Source: Acanthaster planci (lineage: Eukaryota; Echinodermata; Asteroidea; Valvatida; Acanthasteridae). Taken from it: a DNA stretch of 64,000 bases. Under the pieces are notes generated by a model, which was not told the origin of the DNA, did no database searches, and worked only from the letters and a program-made list of their open reading frames with translations. Position numbers and translations under genes: made by a program. Position 1 is the first letter of the stretch. Every line of letters begins with the position of its first letter. Location of the stretch: the NCBI RefSeq assembly GCF_001949145.1, contig NW_019091491.1, forward strand, positions 253,277-317,276, read 5' to 3'. Shown one piece after another: positions 1 to 12,300 of this stretch.

Positions 1-584
1 AGTCGTTGTGAGGTATTGGTTGAATGGAAAATTTCAAGGCTTTTTGAAAAAACTATGAAGCAAATAACATTGTTTGGCATGCAGAGCTAAAATATTTTGT
101 ATTGTCCACGAGAATGTTACCATCACCATAACTCACGCTAAATGCCCCCAAGGTCTCAGTAATGTGTGTCTTTGGGTGTGTGATGTTATTGGTGTTCACC
201 TGTAGTAGTGTATGCATGTTCCAGCCTCCAGGTATTGTTATGCGCTGTACATTGTTTTTGTAATTCCACTTTGTGAGCGGATAACTGAGCGTGTTCGACA
301 GCATTGTTGGATAGCGCTCTCAAATGAATTTCAACTCAAAATTTGTTTGATTTATAAAGGCCTAATTTGACTTTAAAGGTAATTTGTTTCAAAATTGATT
401 AAATTAAATAGTACGTCATATTCTTTAAAATCGGTATAAGAATTGCATGTTATCCAAAACACCAAATTCGAACTAAACGTCGTGACGTCCCGCTCCAGAA
501 GAACTTTTGGAAGTATATGTAAGCATTCGCCAAACATGATCAGTTGAGATCCAGGTATCATCACTGTACATCAGCACTGCAAAG

Positions 585-759
585 ATGTAGGCCGATGTTG
601 AGAGAGTAGTGCCAACTTGAGACTTGGCTATCCGATATGTGTGCAGTACAGCATGCAGCCATTGTGTGCTAACTGTCCACGTGCACTGTCGCACAATCCG
701 TCATTTTGATTCCAACAAGTGAGACACTCATGTCGTATTTCTCTCTATAAACAGCTCTG
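585..759 (-). mobile_element. MITE family 1, copy A (partial)
   Basis: Read on the minus strand, this begins CAGAGCTGTTTATAGAGAGA and continues with the same order of blocks as the copies at 10425-10609 and 26546-26728: a GTTGGAAnCAAAATG block, a GTGGACAGTTAGCACACAAT block, then a GTTGGC.CTACTCTCT block. The far end lacks the CAGCTCTG terminus seen in the other copies, so it is truncated or rearranged. No transposase is present. Confidence 0.7.
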
Positions 760-1717
760 AATACATGGAGATAAAGGGTCACTTTTGGACTTTATTTCGG
801 GAGGGAATCGACTTTTTATAGTTATGTTTTCATAACTTTATTATGTACACGCTTTCCCTCACGCTGCTTCTGTGATATAACAATGCTTCTTCCGTATTTT
901 TTTTTGTTTAACTCCTTTTTTAAATAAATTCTAATTTCAGATATCTGTTACACTGGACCATTGATTAAGTTTCAATGTCTACATGTCATGTGTGTCATTT
1001 GTGTGGCGCATATCAATGATTAATGATTTATTGAATAAAACATAGTTTTACTTACGAGGCCAAAGTTCGGGAACAAGCAGTAAACCACAACGGAAATGAA
1101 AAAGCGATCCTGGTTTAAATGGAACCTATTGTATATTCTGTAACTAGCGCTATCGTTCTGGTTTCGATTCCTTTCATTTCCAAATGACCTTGCATCTCCA
1201 CAGCAACAAAAGTGCTGTATTTGCAGTGCTTATTATGATCAGAAATTTGACTCAGTAGCACGAGTCTCGTTGGAACATTTCAACATATTTGAAGAATTCT
1301 CGTACAGGTATAAAACTGGAAATGCGAAATTGGTGAGGCGATATGATATCAATGTTTGAGCATTATAATACTTGGCTTAAAAAGTAAAATGACTTTTGTC
1401 TGTAACAAAAGGAGATATCCCGGGAATATCATAACTTACCCATGGTAAATTATCTGGAATGAGTTCAAAGTACACGTCATTAAAGGGTACCGGCAATCAA
1501 TTTTGTTAAATAAAAACCTTCAGAATGCACCCTTGTGTCTCAGTTAACCTTCTTCCAACTTTCGTTTCACTATTTCAAAGGTTATTGTACTGTCTGTTTG
1601 GTCTTTATGCTAATGAGTTTTTCCATATCTATGAGCAAAAGTGTGATGTTATCCCAGGAAGAAAACATTAACTCTAAAGGAATATAGAAAGGCTGCGTAG
1701 CACCGTGATCATAATAT

Positions 1718-1843
1718 GGACAAAAATATAATATGTAATCAGTGCGCTGAATTCACCCTGCTTTCCCCGACGAAGGTACCCAGTTACCGAAAGCTCGGCA
1801 ATTACATAATTCAGAGCACTGATTATATATTTTATTTTTGTCT
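1718..1843. mobile_element. Foldback / MITE-like inverted repeat
   Basis: The left arm (1718-1754) and right arm (1808-1843) are imperfect reverse complements of about 36 bp. Shared core blocks include GACAAAAATA and TAATCAGTGC.CTGAATT. They are separated by a loop of about 53 bp. There is no coding capacity. This is most simply a non-autonomous DNA-transposon remnant; no target-site duplication was assigned. Confidence 0.6.
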
Positions 1844-2262
1844 TAACCCTAAAGGAGCCGGAATGGAATCCGCCCCCCGCTGACATTTTTCCCGATATAT
1901 TATCGCAGTGCATTTTTATGGACTTTGGCCTTAGGAGTTGGAAGAATAACTTCTTGCAGTCATGTCGACACTAATTTGGCGAAAATCGGACATACCGTTA
2001 TTGTACAACACACATTTATTGAGACAGGGCAGCCAGAAATGTATACTTTTCCTCTGTGGTGCCCAATGCACGCAGGGTGGCACGCAAGTAGCCTTGAACT
2101 TCAAATAACTTTAACAACAAAACCATATGTTGGATTGAGTTCAACCTTCATGTTTGTAATAATAAGGAGCATCTTTATATGCATGCCAAGTTTTTTTTAA
2201 AAATCGAGCCTGTCACAGCCGAGTTCTTGGGGGACGGAATCCGCATCCTGGCTGTGAGATGG

Positions 2263-2298
2263 GTAACATTAAGCCAGCTCTTTCAGGATTAATGTTAC
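2263..2298. repeat. Perfect 10-bp inverted repeat (hairpin)
   Basis: GTAACATTAA at 2263-2272 is perfectly reverse-complemented by TTAATGTTAC at 2289-2298, with a 16-nt loop. The function is unknown. It may be the decayed end of a mobile element. Confidence 0.6.
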
Positions 2299-5200
2299 AC
2301 TGCTTTGTATACAAAAAGTCCTGCATTTTTGTTGAACTTGTTGTACTGAATGTTCTCTTCTTTGCTGATTCCTTGTTGTTTATGTGCATATAGCAATAAG
2401 TAAGTGTTAATCCCTTTCTCAGAAATAATTTCAGACAACATCACAGCAACAGCGCCCTCGGTTGCCTTGGAAAGCATAGATAATTTAAAATATTTTACAA
2501 AGTTAACCAAAGGAAATGTAAAAGAAATTCCAGATATTGAAGATGATTACAAAATCGCAGAAACACTTTTCCTATGAAAGTTTCTTTGCCTCTACACCAT
2601 TAAGATAACTCCGGATGCAGGAATAGGCCTAATGGGAGGCAGCGGGACCATCATCCAAGGCGTGGGACGCGCCGACTTACGTCAAAAGTAATGGTGTCTC
2701 CTTCTCCCAAACCCTCAGACGCCCAAGTTATTTTACACCCTGAAGTATCTCATCGTACAATACATTCTTATAGATCTAAATCGCTCTCAAAATTGCCCAG
2801 TGTTGGACAGACCTACTTCAACAGTCAAACATGGACGCTCATGAATTGAAAGCCTTATTGAAATATTGAGAAAAATGAAATATTTACAATTAAACAGATT
2901 GAATTGGTTGCAGGTAGGTGGTACATTTCGATTTTGAGAAATATGCAGCTTTGTCGACTTTCACCACATGCTTTAAGTTCGATTCAGTTCGTTTCGCTTG
3001 TCTGGTTCAGTTCGGTGCACTGCATTGTCTAAAATTCTATTGACATGTATTCCACAACACTTTTAGTCCATTGCATCACACACACTGCATAGTTTTCAAA
3101 TTGTAATTTACTGCTGTTCATTTGACTTCCTCTTATTACTTTTTATGTCATGATATCATTTGTCATTTCATTTTGACCTTCAGGGGAACAAGATCAGCTA
3201 AAGGTTGTTAAACTATAATTTCCTCGGGTCTGTTAAGGTGAGCAATCTGTCCTTGATGCTCTGATAGGCTGGATTTCCTCCCGAAAAGTTAAAAAGCTTG
3301 GAAAAATGACCAAGCGTTTGTACAAGCCGGCTTACGGGAAGAAATCCTTGAGAAGAATGAGCGATAGAGGGCCGGGCACAGACGAGACTTCAGAAAACAG
3401 GGCTGCTTGAACGGGATTGCAGCCAATATTAAAATTAAAAGGTAAAACGAGCTTTTAAAAGTCGCCCATGCAAGCACAATAAACTCACATCACCGTGGAT
3501 GCTCTTGGCTACTAGGAAAAAAAGTTCAATTTGAACTTTGATATTTGACGGGAACACATTCAGTTGGCATCCTTTTTGTCATGCAGTTATGCTGTGTTCA
3601 TTCCAGTTAGCATGCATACATGAGTAACTACTTTGTTTGCTATATATTACATAAGGCTTACCAACAATCTCGGCTTGTGACTACCCAAGTTGCAGCTGCC
3701 AGTTTGAATTGGTGCAGATTGATACATTTTGATATTCAGATGTCTGCTTGATAAGTTAAGTCATATCACGCCAGAATTAAATCAAGATTCGATATCTTGG
3801 AATCTGATTAGTTTCCATGTTGCTTTACTCCCTAGTTATTTTGTAACCTCTTTTCATTTTAATTTTCAGTACTTACATGTGCATTAATCACAACATGCAG
3901 GCAAATGACTAAGCAAACGACATTGCGTTTGTGTAACGATTGCAGTCGACTGGAATAAACGTGAATTCGGTACACGAAGACAAGTAAACTCGATTGCCAA
4001 GATGAGCCAAGTTGCAAACTATAATTTAGAATTTAGACACGGCATATAAAGTATGCCGGTCTACAAGGCTTTTTTTCACTGACTTGCGTGACCTTGCGTA
4101 GATACAAACTTACGTCAACTTACGCTCGAAGGCATCTATCATTTATTGCAGGTAGTTTATACTATTAGACAATATGATACAAAATTCTAGATGTGATGTA
4201 AAAAATGAAACCCACTCGCTAGTTTACAAAGCGCGAGGTACGGTTCGTTGCTAACGATACGCGCACTTCCTGGCTATGATGACTGATATCAGGGAACCGT
4301 GTGGCTATAGGCAATACTTCAACACATCACATATTCAATGTTTTTAACATTACTATATCTTGTACTAACATAAGAGGTTTTTGCGGTTGATGAAGTTAGC
4401 CTCGACACTTTTTGTTCAACTTTATACACTTTTTACATGTATGAAACAGCAGCCATTCTTTTAGGGGTAAGTGTATTAGAAAGTGCATTGTTCAAAAACT
4501 GTCCATAATTTTTGAGGCAACAGAGGGGGCGCTGTTGCTATGATGTCATTGGGAGACACTGCTCAATAAACAGGTTCTTCTATTCAAACTGTGAATCCAG
4601 AATCTCATTGAAAACACCTTTTTTAGAAAGTTTTGCTCACTGTCTTATTATGTTTACTCACAAAATAACGACTCACCAATGGAAAGGAAATTTAGAACAG
4701 CAAAATTCAAAACCTCCCACAGTTTTGCAAGTTGAACATGGAAATTCCTGTAACGTCACAATTTAGCTGAAGAATTTGGAAATCTGTATTGGCAATAAAC
4801 TACGAAGGCACCAAAATATCTTTTGAAAAAGCAAAACAAAAATTGATAATTAGAATAACTGAAACATCCAGGTAAATTTTCACAGGTTGTAGTAAGCATA
4901 TGGCATTGCTTGAACCCTCCTTTTATATTCCTCATTTCTATTGGTGTATCGGAAGATTGTAGAGGGCGCTATCACGAATTGCCACGTGGAAGTACAAGAT
5001 CTCACCATCTCATCATCTCACAGACTTTCTTGCACATACAAATGGCAAAAAACAGAACTTAAAAGTACATGCATTATACCCAACCATCAAAGCAGTTTCA
5101 CTTAGGCCTAAGACTAGTTTGATAATCACTAAACTTAAAGACCAAAAAGAAGATATTCCTTGAGCAGTTTTGCTACACAGAGGATACATTAATGACCTTG

Positions 5201-5810
5201 ACGTGTAACCGGAGTTTGTTACCATGGAGATCAGTCCTGTTTTTATTTAATTTAAAAGTCCATTATTCAGTGTGTTTCGGTGAAATTTAACATCAGAGCT
5301 AAAGGAAAAACCTGGCTCGGTCATTTATCATTTAATCATCTCCACAACTGCGAGGAAGTGGCGGTTGGAATCCCACATGGATATTTAAAGAGATACAAAA
5401 AACAACCCCTGTATTGCCCAGAAATTGAGGGGGTATGATAAGTCAAGCGTGTCAGCTGCAGGTGAACAATTCATGCCAGACTACTGAGTGTGCATGGTCC
5501 ATTTGCGTGGGCTTACCTGGCATTATTGCGCACTTCAGTTGGTACTACGCTGTGTTTGGTATGGAATTAGTAGGCGAGTTTTCCTGCTTGCTGTGTGTCT
5601 TTGCGGTTCTAATAGTTCGGGGACAGGAACAAGCTATGTTGGAATTATTCGTGTCCCGTTTTGGGCTTAGAGCAGCAAGGAATATGCTGGATACTGTGGA
5701 TAGCGGCATAGTTTGATAGTCACTGGGTCCAAACTCGTCACCAGAAGGGAATCGAATTTAACATCTGTTAGGAGTCGATTAGTAGATTCGCTATCTTACC
5801 CGGCCATCGG

Positions 5811-5818
5811 TGACGTCA
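5811..5818. promoter_or_regulatory. CRE/ATF-type palindrome TGACGTCA
   Basis: This is an exact TGACGTCA match lying 375 bp upstream of the proposed start codon of CBX gene A. The family of CREB/ATF bZIP factors binds this palindrome. It is one of 13 exact copies in the window, so promoter specificity is uncertain. Confidence 0.35.
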
Positions 5819-6192
5819 GCACAGTGGCAGAGTCGATAGTGCAATTGCTATATTTCATGTGTAAAGCATACGACGTGTACTCAAACTCGGTGATACACTG
5901 TGAAACAACGTTGTGTGCAGAAATCGTTGATGCGTTAGCTGATCATAAACGTCATGTCAGTGAAGCGGTACCATTATTCAGTACGGGAGGTCGGTCCAAA
6001 GAATGCAACTGTGTGTTCAGTAGCTGTTTGGTGTACAGTGTAATAATACAGTGTGATGTGTGATAATTATACTATGTAGGAAGCTTGCTTTGATGACATG
6101 ATCCGCCATGGTGCAATACGACAACTGACAACTTGCTGAAGTATCCCAACCGTATGGAATGACGGCAACCGTTGGGTTCCCTGAGTGACGGG

Positions 6193-6357
6193 ATGTATTC
6201 CCCTAGGACTGGGGTCACCGAGGATCCCGTGCAGTTAGACAGACATCCGATGAACCGAGACATCCCAGCAAGCCCTGTAGGCGTGCGTGAGGGATGGGAC
6301 GAGGTTCGGAATGATGTATACATCGTGGAGGCACTTAAAGGAAAGAGAAAAAGGAAG
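6193..6357 (+). CDS. CBX: CBX gene A, coding exon 1 (N-terminus and first chromodomain strand)
   Basis: Encodes 55 residues ending DVYIVEALKGKRKRK, then donor GTATTT at 6358 in phase 0. It joins GKAEYLVKWKGW in the next exon, giving VYIVEALKGKRKRK-GKAEY, which aligns with the VYAAE...RIRK-GKPEY junction of gene B. The ~40 residues before the chromodomain are an extension absent from gene B and unlike the usual ~10-residue CBX lead. Identification rests on this alignment, so it is less certain than the other exons. Confidence 0.8.
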
Positions 6358-9300
6358 GTATTTATTAGATAAAGTACTCTCTGGACTTGGTAACAGAATT
6401 TTGTGAAGATACTTTTCTAGTGTAGGTAACGTGCTAGTAAACGTACGATATAAAAATGGGCGTGACATAAAAAAATCAAGATGTAGTTTATGACTACTGA
6501 ATGAAGTAGAAATAACTTAGTTTTCAAATTGCATTCCTTATTCAGGAATAGATAACTTGACCACAGAATCAGATGAACTTTGTTTCAGCAAAGCCAAATA
6601 GTTTCCGCATACAAACTTTCAACCAAGCTTTAATTCATTCCAATGACCTATCCTACGTCGCTCAGAATGAAAAGTTCAGGAAGCACCGTCCAGTGATAGG
6701 TTATTCATACTGCACTGTCTAAGAGCGCCCTCATCTCAAGTGTTGTCATTCCTTTACTCCTTCGATCTTACTCGTGTGATTTCTGCAGCCCTTTCTTTTT
6801 TTTCAAAATTGTACCTTTATTTCGCTCTGAACAAATAATTTGGTTAATCATTCATAGCAGGTACACTGTCCTGTATTCATTTGGGATCCTATGCAAATCT
6901 CATCTCATTTACCCTCTCTTTTTTTTACAAACAAAAAATCAACAAAATCAACTAACCATCTGTGTGGGTTTCTTTAATGATTCCTAACAAGAAGAGATTC
7001 CAAACGATGGCGTAAATTGGACGATTTCTGGTTCTTGTCCATACACGGGACCTAAAGCTGTAAGGTTTGGTCCTAAAGCCATGTCAAGGACACCATGGAG
7101 GTTTGAGAAATGGCCCAAAGTTAACTCGATCTGTGCCAACATGGCTATTGTTTGATTATACTTTTGAATCTCTCCTAGGTGGCTGTGGAGCTAATGTAAC
7201 CAACTTGATTCATCATGGCTCTTCAATAAAGATGACAATGACGGTTGTCGATATTTTGACAATGTTTCCAACCGTTTCTTGCTTGCATTTATAATGCAGC
7301 AAAGAAGTTATAATGCACTTACCATTCTTCCCCCCACGTTAGTGTGATTGCTGTAATTAAAATAATAAATTACCATGTATTTATAGTTCCACCTCTTCCC
7401 TATGGAAAAAAATCACATCATATAACATGTTTAACGAGTCAGCCCCTTCTCGTTGACTCACAAACTGCCAGGAAACACCAATAAGCTCAGTGGTCAAGTG
7501 GTTGAACGTCCACACTACGCAGAGGGTCATGGGTTCGAGTCCGACCCAAGTGAGCCTATGAATTTTTCACAAGCCCTGGGACAAAAATGTATGTCGACAG
7601 GAAAATCGAGCGCGTGAAATTGTGCACAACCTCCATTTTTTTCTTTTAATGTGGCCACCAATCCGTGTTTTGTTATTGCAACTTGCATTTTTACGATGTG
7701 ACACAGAGATAGAGATAGATTCATTGTTTACATTGAAAAAAAAAACTGTGTTATCTTCGCAAACAGGCTAATAAGTCAAACAAGCTATGTCAAATAAAAC
7801 ACAACCTGATGACTGGACGATCTCTTGCAATACATTTATTACTAACAAATATATACTACTCCCACGGTCAATCATGGCAGAAACGCTGTTTATCCAGTTC
7901 ATGACTTCGTCACAGGGGCAGCTGCACCACTATTTGCAGGCTTCCATTGGACAATCGCTGAATTTGCGCGTTAATTTCCGGTTCCATGGTACCATGTAAA
8001 CGGCGATCAGTGCATGTAACTCTATGTGCAGTGCATGTGAAGTGGGCGTGGTTTAAAACGAAGTAACGTCACACTTAAGAACCAGAGAGCAACGCCCATT
8101 TTTATAGAAATACAAAACAACAATTAATCAATCAATCATGATTGGAGGCCTTGGATTTTCCTGGATGGCTTTGATATGGCCCACGATGATTCTGGGTTCT
8201 TTTGCTGTACGTTATTTCAGCCCCCCCCCCGTATGAATTATGTAAAACCTCAGTCAAGGGATCTTCTTGATATGTTTCATAACAAGAAAATAATTACGTG
8301 ACACTTTGACAACCGGTACCAGGAAGTCCCGGAAGTATTATGTACATGAAAGCAATTGATTTGAATTAATTAGCATTTATTATGGTAATTCCATTCAACT
8401 TTGCGTGAAAATCCAACTTTCAACTTAGCTATACAGCACCACGTAAGAAAGAATGCAAAAAGGGATAGCGAAGATTTTTGTAGTGTTTATCAACACTTAG
8501 AACTATAATAATGGGATATTTCGAAACGAAAGGGATGGTAAAATATCCCGAATATAAACATGACAAGCATGACAAATTTGCAGTCAAGTGTACACACACA
8601 TAATGGAACATGTCGATTAGTATCTAATCGGCAGTAGGATTGTAGTTAGGGAACAGGCAACATTGGAAAACGACTATTTACACGAGAGTGAAACTGGTAT
8701 CTTTGTGAGCAAAAGTTGTGATCATTCGGGATGGAAATATCCAGTCATGTCAAATGTTTAAGTGCGAAAACAACGTCACAGCTGCTTTGTACACCTACGC
8801 TTCATTTGAGTCATTTGTGTTATAACGTTTAAAAGAATTACAAGGAATTGCAATTCAAAATGTAAACTGCTTATTGTGCATTTTACTGTTAACATGTAAA
8901 GCTTTTGAGCCTTTTAGTAAAAACGGTAACACCCCAACATTGGAACACTTTTGACCACAAATGGAGTATGGCTTCAGAAATGTTCAAGAAAAGGCCACCC
9001 TTACAGTTAAACATGACAGCCTTGGTCAGTAAGGACTTGGGATGAAACAACCTTAACGGATCTTTGACATCTATATCGAGGAAAGCATTGAAGAACGCTA
9101 TAGCTTCTGTTAAATGTCGAGGTTCAGTTGATTTCATAACTGAACACCGATTGAAATGGTTATGAAAGCTTCTGTGCTACAAAATGGAAACACCGCAAAA
9201 ATGACTATACACAGAAACATTCATACGCAGAGAGGAGCTTACCGGACTTGATTTCAACGATTTGTCTGAATTATACAGTGGTTGAAATAAGTTGAAAATA

Positions 9301-12300
9301 TTTATCCTCTTGAATTTATTTTACCACAGAGTTATCCGTCGATATCCCTTTAAGCACATCTCAGTGTGTAAACGTTAAAATCAGTGAAGCGGTAGAAATA
9401 AACTCAACATAACAAATTCGTCAGTAGCTAATTCAACTACGCAGCGTATAATACTACTTAACCGCAACAAAAACATAGCGGCATAGATAAAGCATTTCAG
9501 CATAGATAAACGAAAAATGGACTGTTTAACAAGATAATAATGAATGACATCTGTTTTTGAAAACGATTCATTTTAATGGCAATATCAGTGAAATTTGCCA
9601 AATTTGACTTATTTGTAGAGAACATTTATGGAGGAAAAGAAAAGATTAATCCTTAACAGTCCCAAATCCTACAATTTCAATATGATTTTACATACACCCT
9701 AAGTGGTTCTATCGAGGAGAGTCTTCAGCTTGATTGAGCTGTATATAGGAAATAGTCGCCCGTAGCAGTAGAAATTTAATTTAATTCCACCTGTGTTGAA
9801 TCATTTGTCACCTTTATTGAGGCAATCAACTGATAATACTCGGTTGTTGGACAAGAACGGGTGTAGTTCATTTGAAACATGTGTTTTTTAATTTTTGAAA
9901 CACATTTTCTAGATCCATGCAAAAGATACAAATGAGTACTACTTTATTAGATGTTGAACCTTTATTTGTGAATTTTTGTCTGTGAGTAGTTCACCGCTAT
10001 TTTATTTTATTTCTGTTTTGATTTGGATGTCTTTTCAGGGAAAAGCGGAATATCTTGTAAAATGGAAAGGATGGTCGAACAAGTAAGTTTCTGGGAAACA
10101 TCTGATAAAATATAATACCCGACTGATTCTTTGTATGCATGCCCAAACCATTCTGTTTCTGACTCCGTTGGAAATTATTAACACGTTAAAGTTTAGGTCT
10201 TCGGATATTGGCATGAGTATACTGTGTACGGTGCACAGATGTGAGTAACGAATATCTTGCCGAATATGGAACTGATTCAAATAAAGAGTGTTTGGAGATG
10301 GGGATGTCTTGGCCAATGGGACTAATTTAATTTATGCTTGAACACTCTTGGATAAAATTCAAGGATCGAATAAGCCTTTGGGTCTTTCAGTTTCATTCTT
10401 TGTGTCCTTTCATCCTGATCAGATCAGAGCTGTTTATAGAGAGAGTTGCGGTATGAGTGTCTTCGTTGTTGGTACCAAAATGGCGGATTATGCGTCAGTA
10501 CACGCGGACAGTTTACACAAAATAGTTAAAGTCTGAACTGAACATATAATGAACAAGCCATTTTGGTTCCAAAGTCTGAAGTTGGTGCTACTCTGTATAT
10601 ACAGCTCTGGTCTTGACTGCTCTCAGCGAGATTTGTATCACATTTTCAAAATAATCATATTATTATTACACATTATTGAAAAGCACCTGGCTTCTTTATT
10701 TCATACAGCATGAACCATTGAAATCAGTAAATGTGTAGTTTAGCGGTGCTAACCATTTGAAACCAACTCAACATTGTATGTTGAGTCCAGATTAAGATCT
10801 ACTAACTTTTTCACATTTCCATTGGATCCTCATCTTGATTATGACCGCAGCAAAATTCAACATGGGAATTTTCTTGTTCAGGGCACATTTTTCCTTGCTT
10901 CGTAGGAACACTTTGCGATAATTTCGATTGCTTTAATCATTGGAATGCAGCCGGGCAGTTATATAGTTACATGCCACGCTTCATTCCTTTGCCCTTCTAA
11001 ACGATATTGTTCATAATTATGTACCCGTTCATCTTTCTTCAAACTTTTTCTGCCCTCAGACACAACACATGGGAACCGGAGGATAACATCTTGGACAAGA
11101 GGTTACTTGAAATATATTCTACAAGGTAACCATTTGTGACCATAATCACACTTTAAATGATTATTATATTTCATATTTGTCTGATTCCAAACAGTTTCAG
11201 GATTTTGAAGCGAATGAAATTATAAAAAAAAAACAAAAAACGAAAGACCACAGAGATGCTGGTAGAGTGTAGGCGAAATGTGCTGGAAAGTGGCACTGGA
11301 AAGAATCTTAAAATTATCGGACAGTTGCGATGAAAAATTTGGTCCGTGTCCCAGATATAGATATCAATTTCGGCAGTTTTCTTCTTAATCGGTTATTATA
11401 GTGGTATTTTCTGCATGACGTTTCTGGGAATATGGCTGATGTTCAATCATAATGAAGACAGTGTGAAACGAATTCACATTCGTTTTACGTTATAGCACAT
11501 GAGTATGCGCGCATGCCTTTCCCGTATTTCTCGATATGGAAGCAGTTTAATTATTTATCCATAAAACTGTGAGACTCTCCCTTGCGATTTAAATTGTAAA
11601 TATAACTCCCATCATGTGTGCCACCATTCGTTTTGATTCTTACTTTCAATAATTCTAGACTCAAGTCTGGTTCATCTGTATGAATTTTTTTTAGAATCAT
11701 TGTGACAACAACACAAAAGGTAAACCGTTATCATTGAAGGCTCGATTTCAAACCAAGGTGTGAAGTACAAAATACATAAACAGGAAGTAAATAGAGATAT
11801 GCTCACGCAATTGGTCAGGAAATTCACAGGTCTAATACGATATAAGATACTGCGCTTGCTCGTATCTTCCTGTTTTAATGTTCGAGTTGGTAGAGGGTCT
11901 GTGGAATTGAATCACACAACATTGTTACAGGTATTATGGTTCAGGTGTCAGAGCGCAAGGCTGGCATTATTTTCGCCCTCATTTTAGATTGAATTTAAAA
12001 AGCTGTACTGCATTGTTATACAGTAAATATGTCTCAATTTTCATAACTATCTAATCGGATCCTTACAGATCTCTAAGGCAAGCCTTAGGGTATAAAGTGG
12101 AAATACTTGGCAGTGTTAAAATTACACTAGTACTTCCACTTGGCTCTTTTGTGGTAGCTGTGCCCTAAACACGATTTATCACCCGTTATTGGTTTTGTTT
12201 GGCACCATTTCAAACGGCAGATATTTGGTGGGACCTAACGTTGACGGTTTTGGCTTCCATTAGATAATACGTGCGTCAAGACATAATAGAACTGCATGCG

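Larger units (their letters stand above)
1..6192. other. Upstream intergenic DNA of CBX gene A
   Basis: I see no convincing coding gene here. Open frames are short, lack recognisable domains and have no supporting splice structure. The stretch contains a MITE copy near 585-759, a foldback element at 1718-1843, a perfect hairpin at 2263-2298 and a CRE-type palindrome at 5811-5818. The last ~750 bp (from about 5435) carries two consecutive open frames of 93 and 116 codons on the + strand without homology that I recognise. This part may be promoter or 5'UTR of gene A, since it lies directly upstream of the first chromodomain exon. Confidence 0.6.

Noticed and set aside
5435-6063. 93- and 116-codon open frames upstream of CBX-A as separate genes
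   Set aside because: No recognised domain, different frames, no splice partner. More likely promoter or 5'UTR sequence.
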